Source: CAYRHN01 sp964424115 (GTDB taxonomy: Bacteria; Chloroflexota; Anaerolineae; Anaerolineales; Anaerolineaceae). From it: DNA of 64,000 nucleotides. Location: positions 1-64,000 of the forward strand of contig CAYRHN010000013.1 of NCBI GenBank assembly GCA_964424115.1, in the 5' to 3' direction. This document shows, in pieces, positions 41,765 through 49,536 of this stretch; the stretch's first letter is position 1; each line of letters starts with the position of its first letter. The notes under the pieces are model-generated. The model searched no databases. It was not told the origin of the DNA and saw nothing but the letters and a program-made list of their open reading frames with translations. Made by a program: the position numbers and the translations under genes.

Positions 41765-42421
41765 ATGAATTTCATGCGTAAGAACTGGTACTATATTGGC
41801 GGTGGGCTCTTTGTCGTTCTGGCAATTGGATTGGCCGTTTTCTGGAACGACATGAGCATGCTGAGGAAGTTGATGTGGATCAGCTTTATGGCCTTGCTGG
41901 TTCATCAGTTCGAAGAATATGCCTGGCCCGGCGGCTTTCCGGCGATCATGAATATTGCCTGGCAGCCTGGCGAAAAGGAAAAATCTGACCGCTATCCGTT
42001 GAACCGACAAAGCGCATGGTTCGTCAATGTGTTGATCGCCTACCCTTTCTACATTTTGCCGATCCTATTCCCCAATTTGATCTGGCTTGGGTTGGCACCG
42101 GTTTTGTTTGGCATGGGGCAGTTTGGCGTGCATGGAATCATAATCAATCGAAAATTGCATTCAATCTATAACCCAGGTCTGTTCGCCGTGGTCTTTCTGC
42201 ACTGGCCTATTGGCATCTATTACATTTGGTATATCTATGCCCAGGGGCTGGTTCAGGCATGGACCTGGCCGGTCGCGATCCTGCTGATGATTGCCGTGGC
42301 CTTCTTTGGCGTGAATATGCCGGTCGCCCGCTGGTTCAATGATCCGAATTCGCCCTACCCGTTTGATCAAGCGGAAATGGAACGTTTCCATGTCAGGGAA
42401 AAGCTGTCAGCCAGCAAATAA
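41765..42421 (+). CDS. HXXEE-domain membrane protein (copy 2)
   Basis: 218 residues, a clear paralogue of the preceding gene with the same start (R-K-N-W-Y-Y-I-G-G), V-H-Q-F-E-E-Y-A-W-P-G-G-F, D-R-Y-P-L-N, V-H-G-I-I-I-N and Y-N-P-G-L-F-A-V-V-F-L-H-W-P-I-G. The conserved His and Glu residues of both blocks are retained in each copy, so both are probably active. Tandem location suggests a heterodimer or recent functional split. Expression is likely from the shared TetR-controlled promoter. The function of the family is not known. Confidence 0.82.
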   Translation: MNFMRKNWYYIGGGLFVVLAIGLAVFWNDMSMLRKLMWISFMALLVHQFEEYAWPGGFPAIMNIAWQPGEKEKSDRYPLNRQSAWFVNVLIAYPFYILPILFPNLIWLGLAPVLFGMGQFGVHGIIINRKLHSIYNPGLFAVVFLHWPIGIYYIWYIYAQGLVQAWTWPVAILLMIAVAFFGVNMPVARWFNDPNSPYPFDQAEMERFHVREKLSASK

Positions 42422-42422
42422 A

Positions 42423-42440
42423 GTGCGTTGGCCAACGCAC
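42423..42440. repeat. Perfect 18-bp palindrome after the HXXEE pair
   Basis: GTGCGTTGG is followed directly by CCAACGCAC with no loop. It starts 1 nt after the stop of the second HXXEE gene. It may be an operator or part of a transcript end; no T run follows. Confidence 0.4.
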
Positions 42441-42455
42441 CTGCCGTCCAGCCAA

Positions 42456-42485
42456 TTGCATCCTTGATGCGCTTCGTGCTATGAT
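42456..42485 (+). promoter_or_regulatory. Promoter for the small hypothetical gene
   Basis: TTGCAT (42456-42461) and TATGAT (42480-42485) are 18 nt apart, ending 44 nt before the ATG at 42530. Confidence 0.5.
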
Positions 42486-42529
42486 GTGCATAGAACTCCC
42501 TGGTTCACGCATCCTGAAAAGGAGGCAGC

Positions 42530-42922
42530 ATGGGAATCAGACGATTAGATATCGGTTTCACCAACATCCCGGAACGCCTGGACCGCTTCTTGATGGGCAT
42601 GGGATTCGTCCAAACCCGCTCGGAATGGATCGAAGACCCGGAACATCCCCTATCGGCGGAACACTACCGCTGGCGCGATATGGAAAGATCCGGCGGCAGC
42701 GGGATCGAGATCGCCTACTTAAGCGGATTCTATGGGGATGAACCGCTGCTCGCCCTTCGGCCGGACTGTGCAGCGCAGGCCACCCTCACCACCTATGATA
42801 GCAGCAGCAGCGACTATGACCGCGAAAAGCAGGATGAATTCGCCCGCACGATCCGCGATCATTTCCACGGCGTGCTGGTGAGCTTCGACCGCTTCGGCAA
42901 ATGTGGGGAGATCATTCCCTGA
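42530..42922 (+). CDS. Small cytoplasmic protein of unknown function
   Basis: 130 residues; AAGGAGG lies just before the ATG, and a promoter is visible upstream, so it is a real gene. No signal peptide, helix bundle or cysteine cluster is present. The N-terminal part D-I-G-F-T-N-I-P-E-R-L-D-R-F-L looks helical, and the centre has W-I-E-D-P-E-H-P-L-S-A-E-H-Y-R-W-R-D and a serine-rich patch. Overall it is acidic. I do not recognise a family. It converges on the flavodoxin-like gene with a small hairpin between them. Confidence 0.65.
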   Translation: MGIRRLDIGFTNIPERLDRFLMGMGFVQTRSEWIEDPEHPLSAEHYRWRDMERSGGSGIEIAYLSGFYGDEPLLALRPDCAAQATLTTYDSSSSDYDREKQDEFARTIRDHFHGVLVSFDRFGKCGEIIP

Positions 42923-42926
42923 TTCA

Positions 42927-42948
42927 GGGGGAAGTTCACCCCTTTTTT
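42927..42948 (+). terminator. Weak terminator
   Basis: A 4-bp GC stem (42927-42930 with 42939-42942) is followed by six T (42943-42948). It overlaps the end of the converging flavodoxin-like gene. Confidence 0.4.
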
Positions 42949-43469
42949 AGCGCCAACAGGGGAAGCAATCCTTCTGCCCAGGCGCGGATAGCCTTCCAGT
43001 CCCGCCGGTCGTCCCTGGGAAAGACCCCCAGTGCGACCAACACGCCAAGCATGCGGGTCTCCATGTCGCGCGGCAGCTTGCTGAGATCCATGACCCCGGC
43101 AAAGTAACCTTCGCTGAGTGGGCTCACCTGCGCACGCACAGGTTCCACCCATTTCGCTACCGCCTGGCGGGATTTTTCGTTATTTGCCACCGCCAGGGAG
43201 ATGCCCACGGTGAAGATCGCCAGCGGCCTGGCAGAGAGTTCCGCAGCATGCGCCTGGACAAACCCGGATGCTTCCGGCAGCCATTTGAATTTGCGCACCG
43301 CGCTGCCCAATACTACTGCCTGATAAGGCGCCAGGTCATGCACTTGCTTGACAGGCAGCACATCCACCTGCGCCCCACTGGCGGCCAGCGTCTCGCCGAT
43401 CGCACGGGCGATCTCGGCAGTGGAACCGGCCCGGCCGGCAAAAGCCACAAGGATCTTATCCATCATCAT
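42936..43469 (-). CDS. Flavodoxin-like protein, last gene of the pst unit
   Basis: 177 residues. The flavodoxin fold is indicated by I-L-V-A-F-A-G-R-A-G-S-T-A-E-I-A-R-A-I-G (FMN phosphate loop), V-V-L-G-S-A-V-R-K-F-K-W and the final helix. The set resembles HemG-type protoporphyrinogen oxidase and Bacteroides-like menaquinone-dependent flavodoxins: A-x-x-S-A-R-P-L-A-I-F-T-V-G-I-S and F-A-G-V-M-D. Three consecutive ATGs (43469, 43466, 43463) are possible starts; the first overlaps the phoU stop. Translation is therefore coupled to phosphate control genes, which is unexpected for a haem or redox enzyme. The family is moderately certain. Confidence 0.75.
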   Translation of the reverse strand: MMMDKILVAFAGRAGSTAEIARAIGETLAASGAQVDVLPVKQVHDLAPYQAVVLGSAVRKFKWLPEASGFVQAHAAELSARPLAIFTVGISLAVANNEKSRQAVAKWVEPVRAQVSPLSEGYFAGVMDLSKLPRDMETRMLGVLVALGVFPRDDRRDWKAIRAWAEGLLPLLALKKG

Positions 43470-44152
43470 TCCTTTTCCTCATCTTCATCGTCGGTGGTAT
43501 CGTATTCCAGCTGCTCGCCGGTGTGGACAAAAACGGTACGCTCGCAAATATTGGTCACCCGGTCGGCCATGCGCTCCAGGTTGTGCACCACCCACATCAG
43601 CAGATTGGCATGGTCAATGATCTCCGGATTGGCGATCATGCTGGCGATGATCTGGCGGTAGCTCTGGATATACAGTGCATCCACCTCATCATCCTCCAAC
43701 GGGATGCGGCTGGCGGTCTCGATATCCTCGGCCACAAAGGCGCTCAAGGCGCGGTGCAGCATGCCCACCGCCAACCCGGCCATGCGGACGATCTCGCGCA
43801 GGGGGATGGGCAGCTCCACCTCATCCAGACGCACCACCACCTGCCCGATGCCCTTGGCATAGTCGCCCATGCGTTCCAGTTCGGTGTTGATCTCCAGGAT
43901 GGCGGCCAGCATACGCAGATCGTGCGCCATAGGCGCCTGGGTGGCGATCAGGATCAGCACCGCATTCTCGATGGCAAAACGTTTATCATTGATGCGCGCG
44001 TCTTCGTGGACGATCTTTTTGGCCGCCGCAATATCACGCTGCTTGAGCGCGTCGACTGCGTTCAACATGGCCTGTTCTACCAGACTCCCCAGGAGCAGCA
44101 CCTCGTCCTGGATCTGATGCAATTGCCGGTTATACACTTCACGAGTAGGCAT
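43466..44152 (-). CDS. phoU: Phosphate transport regulator PhoU
   Basis: 228 residues with the ATG at 44152 behind AGAGGT; a longer frame enters pstB. Two PhoU three-helix repeats are visible: E-V-L-L-L-G-S-L-V-E-Q-A-M ... E-D-A-R-I-N-D-K-R-F-A-I-E-N ... L-E-R-M-G-D-Y-A-K-G-I, and again in the second half with H-N-L-E-R-M-A-D-R-V-T-N-I. The E-R-M-x-D metal-binding clusters are present in both. PhoU links the Pst transporter to the PhoR kinase and represses the Pho response when phosphate is plentiful. The acidic C-terminal tail (D-D-E-D-E-E) is an extra. It follows pstB by 19 nt. Confidence 0.95.
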   Translation of the reverse strand: MPTREVYNRQLHQIQDEVLLLGSLVEQAMLNAVDALKQRDIAAAKKIVHEDARINDKRFAIENAVLILIATQAPMAHDLRMLAAILEINTELERMGDYAKGIGQVVVRLDEVELPIPLREIVRMAGLAVGMLHRALSAFVAEDIETASRIPLEDDEVDALYIQSYRQIIASMIANPEIIDHANLLMWVVHNLERMADRVTNICERTVFVHTGEQLEYDTTDDEDEEKE

Positions 44153-44171
44153 AAAGTACCTCTTATAGGGT

Positions 44172-44990
44172 CTAGCCAAAGCGGCCGGTAATGTAATCTT
44201 CAGTGCGCTGGTCGCGGGGATTGGTGAACAACTGAATGGTAGGCGCATATTCTACCATGATGCCGGCCCGGTCGGGCTCCATGGTGAAGAAAGCGGTGTA
44301 ATCCGACGCGCGCGCGGCCTGCTGCATGTTATGGGTGACGATGATGATCGAATAAATCTCGGAAAGCTCGCGCATCAGGTCTTCGATCTTCAACGTGGCG
44401 ATCGGGTCGAGCGCCGAGCAGGGTTCGTCCATCAGGATGATCTCTGGCCTGACCGCCAGGGCGCGGGCGATGCACAGGCGCTGCTGCTGCCCGCCGGAAA
44501 GCGACAGGCCGCTCTTGCGCAGGGTATCCTTGACATCCTCCCACAAGGCCGCCTGGCGCAGGCAGCTCTCCACCAGTTCATCCATGTTGCCCTTGAAGCC
44601 GTTGATGCGCGCGCCCCAGGCCACGTTCTCGTAGATCGACTTGGGGAAAGGATTGGGTTTTTGGAAGACCATGCCGATCCGCTGGCGCACCCGCACGGCG
44701 TCCACGTCGGGGGCGTAAATATCCTGCCCGTGGAAGAGGATCCGCCCCTCATGGCGGCAGGAGGGCACAAAGTCATTCATGCGGTTGAAGGCGCGCAGGA
44801 CGGTGCTTTTGCCGCAGCCGGAGGGGCCGATGATGGCGGTGATCTTGTTGCGGGCAATGTTCAGGGTCACATCCCGCACCGCCTGGAAATTGCCATAATA
44901 AATACTGAGATGTTCGGCCTGGATCACCGACGGTTCATCGCCGGTGGTGCGCAGGGTTGCTTGCGTGGAAAAATTGAGTCTGGTTTGCAT
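44172..44990 (-). CDS. pstB: Phosphate ABC transporter ATPase PstB
   Basis: 272 residues. The ATG at 44990 has GGTGG in front; a GTG 9 nt upstream would overlap pstA and lacks a site. All ABC ATPase motifs are present: Walker A G-P-S-G-C-G-K-S-T, Q-loop Q-K-P-N-P-F-P, signature L-S-G-G-Q-Q-Q, Walker B I-I-L-M-D-E-P and H-loop V-T-H-N-M-Q. The Pst-specific R-x-F-N-R-M-N-D and D-Y-T-A-F-F confirm the subfamily. It energises uptake through PstC/PstA. The gene lies 2 nt after the pstA stop. Confidence 0.97.
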   Translation of the reverse strand: MQTRLNFSTQATLRTTGDEPSVIQAEHLSIYYGNFQAVRDVTLNIARNKITAIIGPSGCGKSTVLRAFNRMNDFVPSCRHEGRILFHGQDIYAPDVDAVRVRQRIGMVFQKPNPFPKSIYENVAWGARINGFKGNMDELVESCLRQAALWEDVKDTLRKSGLSLSGGQQQRLCIARALAVRPEIILMDEPCSALDPIATLKIEDLMRELSEIYSIIIVTHNMQQAARASDYTAFFTMEPDRAGIMVEYAPTIQLFTNPRDQRTEDYITGRFG

Positions 44991-44992
44991 AT

Positions 44993-46210
44993 TTACCACC
45001 GTTTCGCAAAGCGGTTGCGGATCAGGATCGCGGCCGCGTTGATCGTGAGAAGGGTTGCCAGCAGGACAATGATCGCCGCCGCGGCAATGTTGCGGAAGCC
45101 GAGCTGAGAGCTGCTGGTCCAGTTGTAGATCTGGATCGGGACGGCTGTGAAAAGGGAGAAAACACCGTCCGGGGCCTTATTAATGAAACTGGACGCCCCC
45201 ACCAGGATGAGCGGGGCCGTTTCACCAATGGCGCGCGAGACCGCCAGGATCGCGCCGGTCATGATGCCCGGCATAGCTGACGGCAGCACGTGGTGCCAGA
45301 CCGTCTGCCAGCGGGTGGCGCCCAGGCCAAAAGCTGCCTGGCGCAGCGAACCAGGCACGGCGCGAATGGCCTCCTGGGCGTTGATGATGATCACCGGCAA
45401 GATCAGCAGGGCCATGGTCAGCCCGGCCGAGAGCACGGTGCGGCCATTCTCGGCGCCGCTGCCGAAGATCGCCCCGCTGGTGAACTGGCCGATGCCGCGC
45501 ACAAACAGCGCCAGGCCCAGGATGCCGTAGACAATGGACGGCACCCCGGCCAGGTTGTCGATATTGGTCTGGATGATGCGGTTGAGGCGGTTCTTGGAAG
45601 CGTATTCTTCCAGGTAGATGGCTGCCCCCACCCCGATCGGCAGGGCCACGGCGATGGTGACCAGGATGATCGCGATCGAGCCCATCAGCGGGATGGCGAT
45701 CCCGGCCTGGAGTGGATCGCGCGAGAGCGAATGGGTCAGGAAATCGCCGTTCAGCCAGGAGCGGAACTCCAGACTGGCGCCCGGATATTTTTGCGCCACT
45801 TCGGCTTCGATGGCCGCGCGGTTGAAGAGGGTGGCGTCCAGGTTGTAGGTGGCATCCAATTCGGGCTGCAATACCTCGCTCACCACCAGCTGGTAGACCT
45901 CCTCGCGGGAGCGCTCGGCCAGGGGTTTTTCGCGCTGCAGGGTGCGGAAGCGCGCCGGGCGCAGGTTGTCCTTGAGGACGGTGATCAACTCCTCCTGGGT
46001 CAGCTCTTCCAGCGGGCGGTCGGAGATCTGCGCCGGCTGGACATGGTAGCGGATCGCCACCAGCCCCATCGACTGGTTGATCACGGTTAGCAGCAGTACC
46101 ACCAGCGCCACAATGCCGATGGTGGTGGAGCTGAAGAAGACCACCTTCCAGAATTTACCGGTACGATGGCGGGCGGCCAGGTTGCCGGACTGTTCGACGG
46201 GCGGGTTCAT
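44993..46210 (-). CDS. pstA: Phosphate ABC transporter permease PstA, with large N-terminal insertion
   Basis: 405 residues; typical PstA has about 280-300. Helix 1 (about 25-45) is followed by a hydrophilic insertion of roughly 110 residues (about 50-160), which reads R-P-L-E-E-L-T-Q-E-E-L ... L-N-R-A-A-I-E-A-E-V and should lie outside the membrane. The permease core follows with I-P-L-M-G-S-I-A, A-I-Y-L-E-E-Y-A, L-A-G-V-P-S-I-V-Y-G, and the EAA loop L-R-Q-A-A-F-G-L-G-A-T-R-W. Its start overlaps the pstC stop by 4 nt. The insertion could contact PstS or the cell envelope. Confidence 0.93.
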   Translation of the reverse strand: MNPPVEQSGNLAARHRTGKFWKVVFFSSTTIGIVALVVLLLTVINQSMGLVAIRYHVQPAQISDRPLEELTQEELITVLKDNLRPARFRTLQREKPLAERSREEVYQLVVSEVLQPELDATYNLDATLFNRAAIEAEVAQKYPGASLEFRSWLNGDFLTHSLSRDPLQAGIAIPLMGSIAIILVTIAVALPIGVGAAIYLEEYASKNRLNRIIQTNIDNLAGVPSIVYGILGLALFVRGIGQFTSGAIFGSGAENGRTVLSAGLTMALLILPVIIINAQEAIRAVPGSLRQAAFGLGATRWQTVWHHVLPSAMPGIMTGAILAVSRAIGETAPLILVGASSFINKAPDGVFSLFTAVPIQIYNWTSSSQLGFRNIAAAAIIVLLATLLTINAAAILIRNRFAKRW

Positions 46211-47133
46211 TCGTACACCTCGCGGTAGCGCGCCACCAGCTTGCGGCTGAGGATATTCAAGCCGAGGGTGAAGAGGAAGAGCAGCAGGCCGACCGCAAAG
46301 AGGCTGTTATAGTCGGGGGTGTCGTAGGCCACATCCCCCCCGCTGATGCGGGCGATGTAGCCGGTCATCGTTTCTGCCGATTGCAGCGGGTTGAAGGTGA
46401 AGGACGGGCCGGAGCCGGCCGCCAGGGCCACGATCATCGTCTCGCCCACCGCGCGGGAAATGCCGATGATGAAGGCGGCAATGATGCCGGAGAGGGCCGC
46501 CGGAAGGACGATCTTCACCGCCGTCTCCAGGCGGGTGGAGCCCAGCCCATAGGCCGCCTCGCGCAGCGAGTGCGGCACCGCGCTCAGGGCATCCTCGCTC
46601 ATCGAACAAACGGTGGGCAGGATCATGATGCCCATCACCAACCCGGCCGAAAGCGTGTTGTACACCTCCACATTATCCGCGCCCAGGATGGAACGCAGCA
46701 GGGGGGTCATAAAGGTCAGGGCGAAGTACCCATACACCACCGTGGGCACCCCGGCCAGCACCTCCAAAATGGGCTTGAGGATGCGCCGGGCGCGCGGCGA
46801 GGCGTATTCGCTCAGGTAGATCGCGGCGGCCAGGCCGAGCGGCAGGGCCACCAGCATGGCAAAGAAAGTGGTCATCAACGTGGCGTTGACCAGCGGCAGC
46901 ACGCCGAACTCCCCGATGGTCGGCTGCCATTTGGTAGAGGTGAGGAATTCGACGATGCTCACCCCCGGCATCTGGAAGAAGAGCAGCGCTTCCTTGCCCA
47001 ACTCAAAAACGATCCCCACGGTGGTAAGGATCGAGACCGCCCCACAGAAGAAGAGGAAAGCCTGGATGACGGCTTCCCCAGGGCGGGGACGTTTTTTCAG
47101 GGAGATTGGGCCGGGTTGGATGGTCTCATTCAT
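46207..47133 (-). CDS. pstC: Phosphate ABC transporter permease PstC
   Basis: 308 residues from the ATG at 47133. Six helices, with A-I-Y-L-S-E-Y-A-S-P-R-A-R, V-L-A-G-V-P-T-V-V-Y-G-Y-F-A-L, the Pst hallmark and the EAA loop L-R-E-A-A-Y-G-L-G-S-T-R, then I-S-R-A-V-G-E-T-M-I-V. It pairs with PstA to form the phosphate channel. A hairpin in the 87-nt gap upstream separates it from pstS, so permease genes are probably expressed less than the binding protein. Confidence 0.96.
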   Translation of the reverse strand: MNETIQPGPISLKKRPRPGEAVIQAFLFFCGAVSILTTVGIVFELGKEALLFFQMPGVSIVEFLTSTKWQPTIGEFGVLPLVNATLMTTFFAMLVALPLGLAAAIYLSEYASPRARRILKPILEVLAGVPTVVYGYFALTFMTPLLRSILGADNVEVYNTLSAGLVMGIMILPTVCSMSEDALSAVPHSLREAAYGLGSTRLETAVKIVLPAALSGIIAAFIIGISRAVGETMIVALAAGSGPSFTFNPLQSAETMTGYIARISGGDVAYDTPDYNSLFAVGLLLFLFTLGLNILSRKLVARYREVYE

Positions 47134-47167
47134 ATTTCGAAGAACTCCAAGGAGAGAAAACAACGGC

Positions 47168-47197
47168 ATTTTGGCAGCCGGGCAAGGCTGCCAAAAT
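47168..47197. promoter_or_regulatory. Intra-operon hairpin between pstS and pstC
   Basis: A 12-bp perfect stem (47168-47179 with 47186-47197) has a 6-nt loop. On the transcribed minus strand it is not followed by a T run, so it fits an mRNA-stabilising or partial-termination element after pstS rather than a full terminator. Confidence 0.6.
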
Positions 47198-47220
47198 TTT
47201 GCCTCATGATCGAGTATATA

Positions 47221-48243
47221 TTATTTCAAGGCTTCGTTCCAGGCAGCCAGATCGGCTTCGATCACGGAGTCGGGCGCCGGGTAGTAGCCCACCTGTTCCG
47301 CCAGGTCGTTGGCGTAATCGATGTAATACTTGATGAAGGCGGCCACCTGCGGCTTGGCTTTCATGATCCCGGCATCCGAGTAGATGAACAGCGGGCGGGA
47401 GAGCAGGTAGGTGCCGGCTTCAGCGTTCTCGTAGCTGGGGGCCTGGCCTTCCACGGTGAGCGCGTTCAGGCGGGCGGATTCGCGGGTGTAGTAGGCCACG
47501 CCGAAGTAACCGATGGCGTACTGGCTGCCTTCCACGCCGGTGACCAGCACGTTGTCGTCCTCGGACTGTTCCAGGTTGCCGGCAGCCAGGGCGATGGCTT
47601 TGGCGTCATCCAGTTTCTCGATCTTGTTCGGCTTCTGGATCACGGTCTCGACGAAGTAGTCGAAGGTGCCGCTGTCGGTGCCGGGGGTATAACGCAGGAT
47701 CGGCTCATTCGGCCAATCGGGGCGCACGTCCGACCATTTTTCAGCCGTGGTGAAGAGCAGTTCCAATTCTTTGGTGGTCACGTCGGTGGCGAAGTCGTTA
47801 TCCTTGCTGACCACGATGGCGATGGCATCGATGCCCACCTGGAAGGCGATCGGTTCCCGGGCCGGGGAGAGGGCCTGGCAGTTAGCCAGTTCGCTGTCCT
47901 TGATCTTGCGGCTGGCATTGGCGATATCCGTCTCGCCGGTCTTGCAGAAGCGCTCAAAACCGCCGCCGGTGCCAATGATGTCGTTCTTGATCGTGCCGGG
48001 GAAGCCGTCAGCAATGAACTGCTCGCTGACCGCTTCGGAGAGCGGCCCGACGGTGGAGGAACCGGCCGCATAGATATCGCCGGTCAGGGTGGCGGGGTCG
48101 TCATAGTCCACGCCCGCTTCGGCGTTCGGGGCGGCAGTGGCTGCGGTGGTAGGCTGTGCACTCGGCAATGCCGAGCAGGCAGACAATAAAATGCTCATTA
48201 TCCCCAGGCTTGCAAACAAAACTTGCATTGTCTTACGCATCAT
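47221..48243 (-). CDS. pstS: Phosphate-binding lipoprotein PstS
   Basis: 340 residues with AAGGAGAAAAAGAG before the ATG. The signal peptide closes with the lipobox LLSAC, so the protein is lipid-anchored on the outer face, as in Gram-positive-like envelopes. The PBP-type phosphate fold shows A-A-G-S-S-T-V-G-P-L-S-E-A (phosphate loop 1), I-G-T-G-G-G-F-E-R-F, A-S-R-K-I, and P-G-T-D-S-G-T-F-D-Y-F. It delivers phosphate to PstC/PstA. It is the first gene of the pst operon, behind a Pho-box-like array. Confidence 0.96.
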   Translation of the reverse strand: MMRKTMQVLFASLGIMSILLSACSALPSAQPTTAATAAPNAEAGVDYDDPATLTGDIYAAGSSTVGPLSEAVSEQFIADGFPGTIKNDIIGTGGGFERFCKTGETDIANASRKIKDSELANCQALSPAREPIAFQVGIDAIAIVVSKDNDFATDVTTKELELLFTTAEKWSDVRPDWPNEPILRYTPGTDSGTFDYFVETVIQKPNKIEKLDDAKAIALAAGNLEQSEDDNVLVTGVEGSQYAIGYFGVAYYTRESARLNALTVEGQAPSYENAEAGTYLLSRPLFIYSDAGIMKAKPQVAAFIKYYIDYANDLAEQVGYYPAPDSVIEADLAAWNEALK

Positions 48244-48288
48244 TCTCTTTTTCTCCTTGGAAAAGTTTTATCTTTTTTATCTGTCCCT

Positions 48289-48364
48289 ATCATAGCATGA
48301 CGGGATTAACGGAATCCCAAGGGCATGTTAACGGCCGTTAACCTTCGGTAAAGGTTTGGTTAAA
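48289..48364 (-). promoter_or_regulatory. pstS promoter with Pho-box-like direct repeat array
   Basis: On the minus strand TATGAT (48289-48294) is the -10. Beginning 11 nt upstream are TTAAC/TTAAA/GTAAA units at 48306, 48328, 48338, 48348 and 48360, spaced about 11 bp apart with one degenerate place near 48317. The spacing and TTAAC core fit PhoB/PhoP/SphR boxes. Two of the units also form the 16-bp palindrome GTTAACGGCCGTTAAC (48327-48342). The array lies between pstS and a divergent secreted-protein gene and may control both. Confidence 0.7.
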
Positions 48365-48419
48365 TATTAATCCCCAAAACTGGCATATTTTATGCTACAC
48401 TGCTATAGATAAAGGTGCC

Positions 48420-49532
48420 ATGATGAAGAAAATAATCGCGCTACTCCTGCTGCTGACCTTCCTGGCCGTCCCGGCCAGGACAGCCCTCTCGCAAGAGCCG
48501 GAAGAATATCTCGCCTACCTGCCGCTCGTCACTGTAGAGGACAATGCATTGAATTTCTTGCCGGTGGTGATGAACAACACCCCCGTGCCGCAACCGACGC
48601 CCTTCCTGTGGACCAACAGCTACTATATCACCTCCATTGAACCCGACAAGATGTACAACCTGGGCTGCGATCTTGGCACACGCGACGCCATCACGGACGG
48701 AATCCAGGACAGCCTGGTAATCCTGGACTTCGGCTCGCCAACCAACAAGAATGGCGAGTTGGGCGCCAGCCTGCTTTCCAGCAATCCTACCGCCACCACC
48801 ACGCTTGCCCTGGCAGTGGAGACCTACGCCAAGGGTTACTACGACTGCACCGCGGGCGATTACTCCTCGCACCTGACCATTGGCATCGGCACCACCAACT
48901 ACCAGCTTTCTGGCGGAACCGGCTGGACCGGCGCGGTCACCCGCGACCACGGGCACGCCTGGACCTGGATGGTCAACGCGGTCAATGACTACATCATCCA
49001 GCAAGGCTACTCCAGCCAGGTCTCGGTGGTGGGCGCCAATGACCTGGAAGTAAGCTTCAATACCCCTGCGAATACTATTCCCTGGATCGATGCTTACGAC
49101 GACTGGAACCTCTACCCGCTGATCGACTTTGGCGACCTGGCCGGTTGTCCCACCCGTCTGCGGCCCGATTGGACATGTGGAAACGGCTGGACCATGGACA
49201 ATGTCTGGTACAAAGCCTACGGAGCCAGCCCCAATTCCCCCTTGCCAGAGATCTACCTGACCTACGGCACCAACGCCCGCCAGTGGGCTTACCTGAGCCA
49301 CTGGGCAGTATTGAATAAGGAAGGCCATCGGATCGATTTCCTTGGTACACTGACCCAGTGGACTGCCTGCGAGCAATCCGGTTATAACGGTTGTTACCAG
49401 AACGATACCGATCCCGATAATGACACGAACAACACTCCCTTCCAGGGCTATGATCAGCTCTACGACGAGCTGCTCTACTGGCCTGAGACCGCCCAGGAAC
49501 TGCGCTGGGCCTCGGATATGATGTGGAAATAA
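48420..49532 (+). CDS. Secreted protein of unknown function, divergent from pstS
   Basis: 370 residues; AAGGTG lies before the ATG, and ATG-ATG gives two close starts. A signal peptide ends near A-L-S-Q. Directly after it come two copies of the L-P motif, Y-L-A-Y-L-P-L-V-T-V and N-F-L-P-V-V-M-N, which elsewhere in this window stand at the C-terminus. The large domain has Y-Y-I-T-S-I-E-P, D-S-L-V-I-L-D-F-G, W-T-G-A-V-T-R-D-H-G-H-A-W-T-W-M-V and P-W-I-D-A-Y-D-D-W-N-L-Y-P-L-I-D-F-G-D-L-A-G-C, and several cysteines. The family is not recognised. Sharing an intergenic Pho-box-like array with pstS suggests phosphate-starvation expression. It may be a secreted hydrolase or binding protein. Confidence 0.75.
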   Translation: MMKKIIALLLLLTFLAVPARTALSQEPEEYLAYLPLVTVEDNALNFLPVVMNNTPVPQPTPFLWTNSYYITSIEPDKMYNLGCDLGTRDAITDGIQDSLVILDFGSPTNKNGELGASLLSSNPTATTTLALAVETYAKGYYDCTAGDYSSHLTIGIGTTNYQLSGGTGWTGAVTRDHGHAWTWMVNAVNDYIIQQGYSSQVSVVGANDLEVSFNTPANTIPWIDAYDDWNLYPLIDFGDLAGCPTRLRPDWTCGNGWTMDNVWYKAYGASPNSPLPEIYLTYGTNARQWAYLSHWAVLNKEGHRIDFLGTLTQWTACEQSGYNGCYQNDTDPDNDTNNTPFQGYDQLYDELLYWPETAQELRWASDMMWK

Positions 49533-49536
49533 GCCT

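Noticed and set aside
46381..48189. A 602-codon frame on the plus strand across the pst operon
   Set aside because: It is antisense to pstC and pstS, which have full motif support; the translation is Gly/His/Gln-rich low complexity.
48327..48342. Simple palindromic operator GTTAACGGCCGTTAAC
   Set aside because: The palindrome is real, but further TTAAC-like units at the same 11-bp period on both sides make a Pho-box array the better reading.
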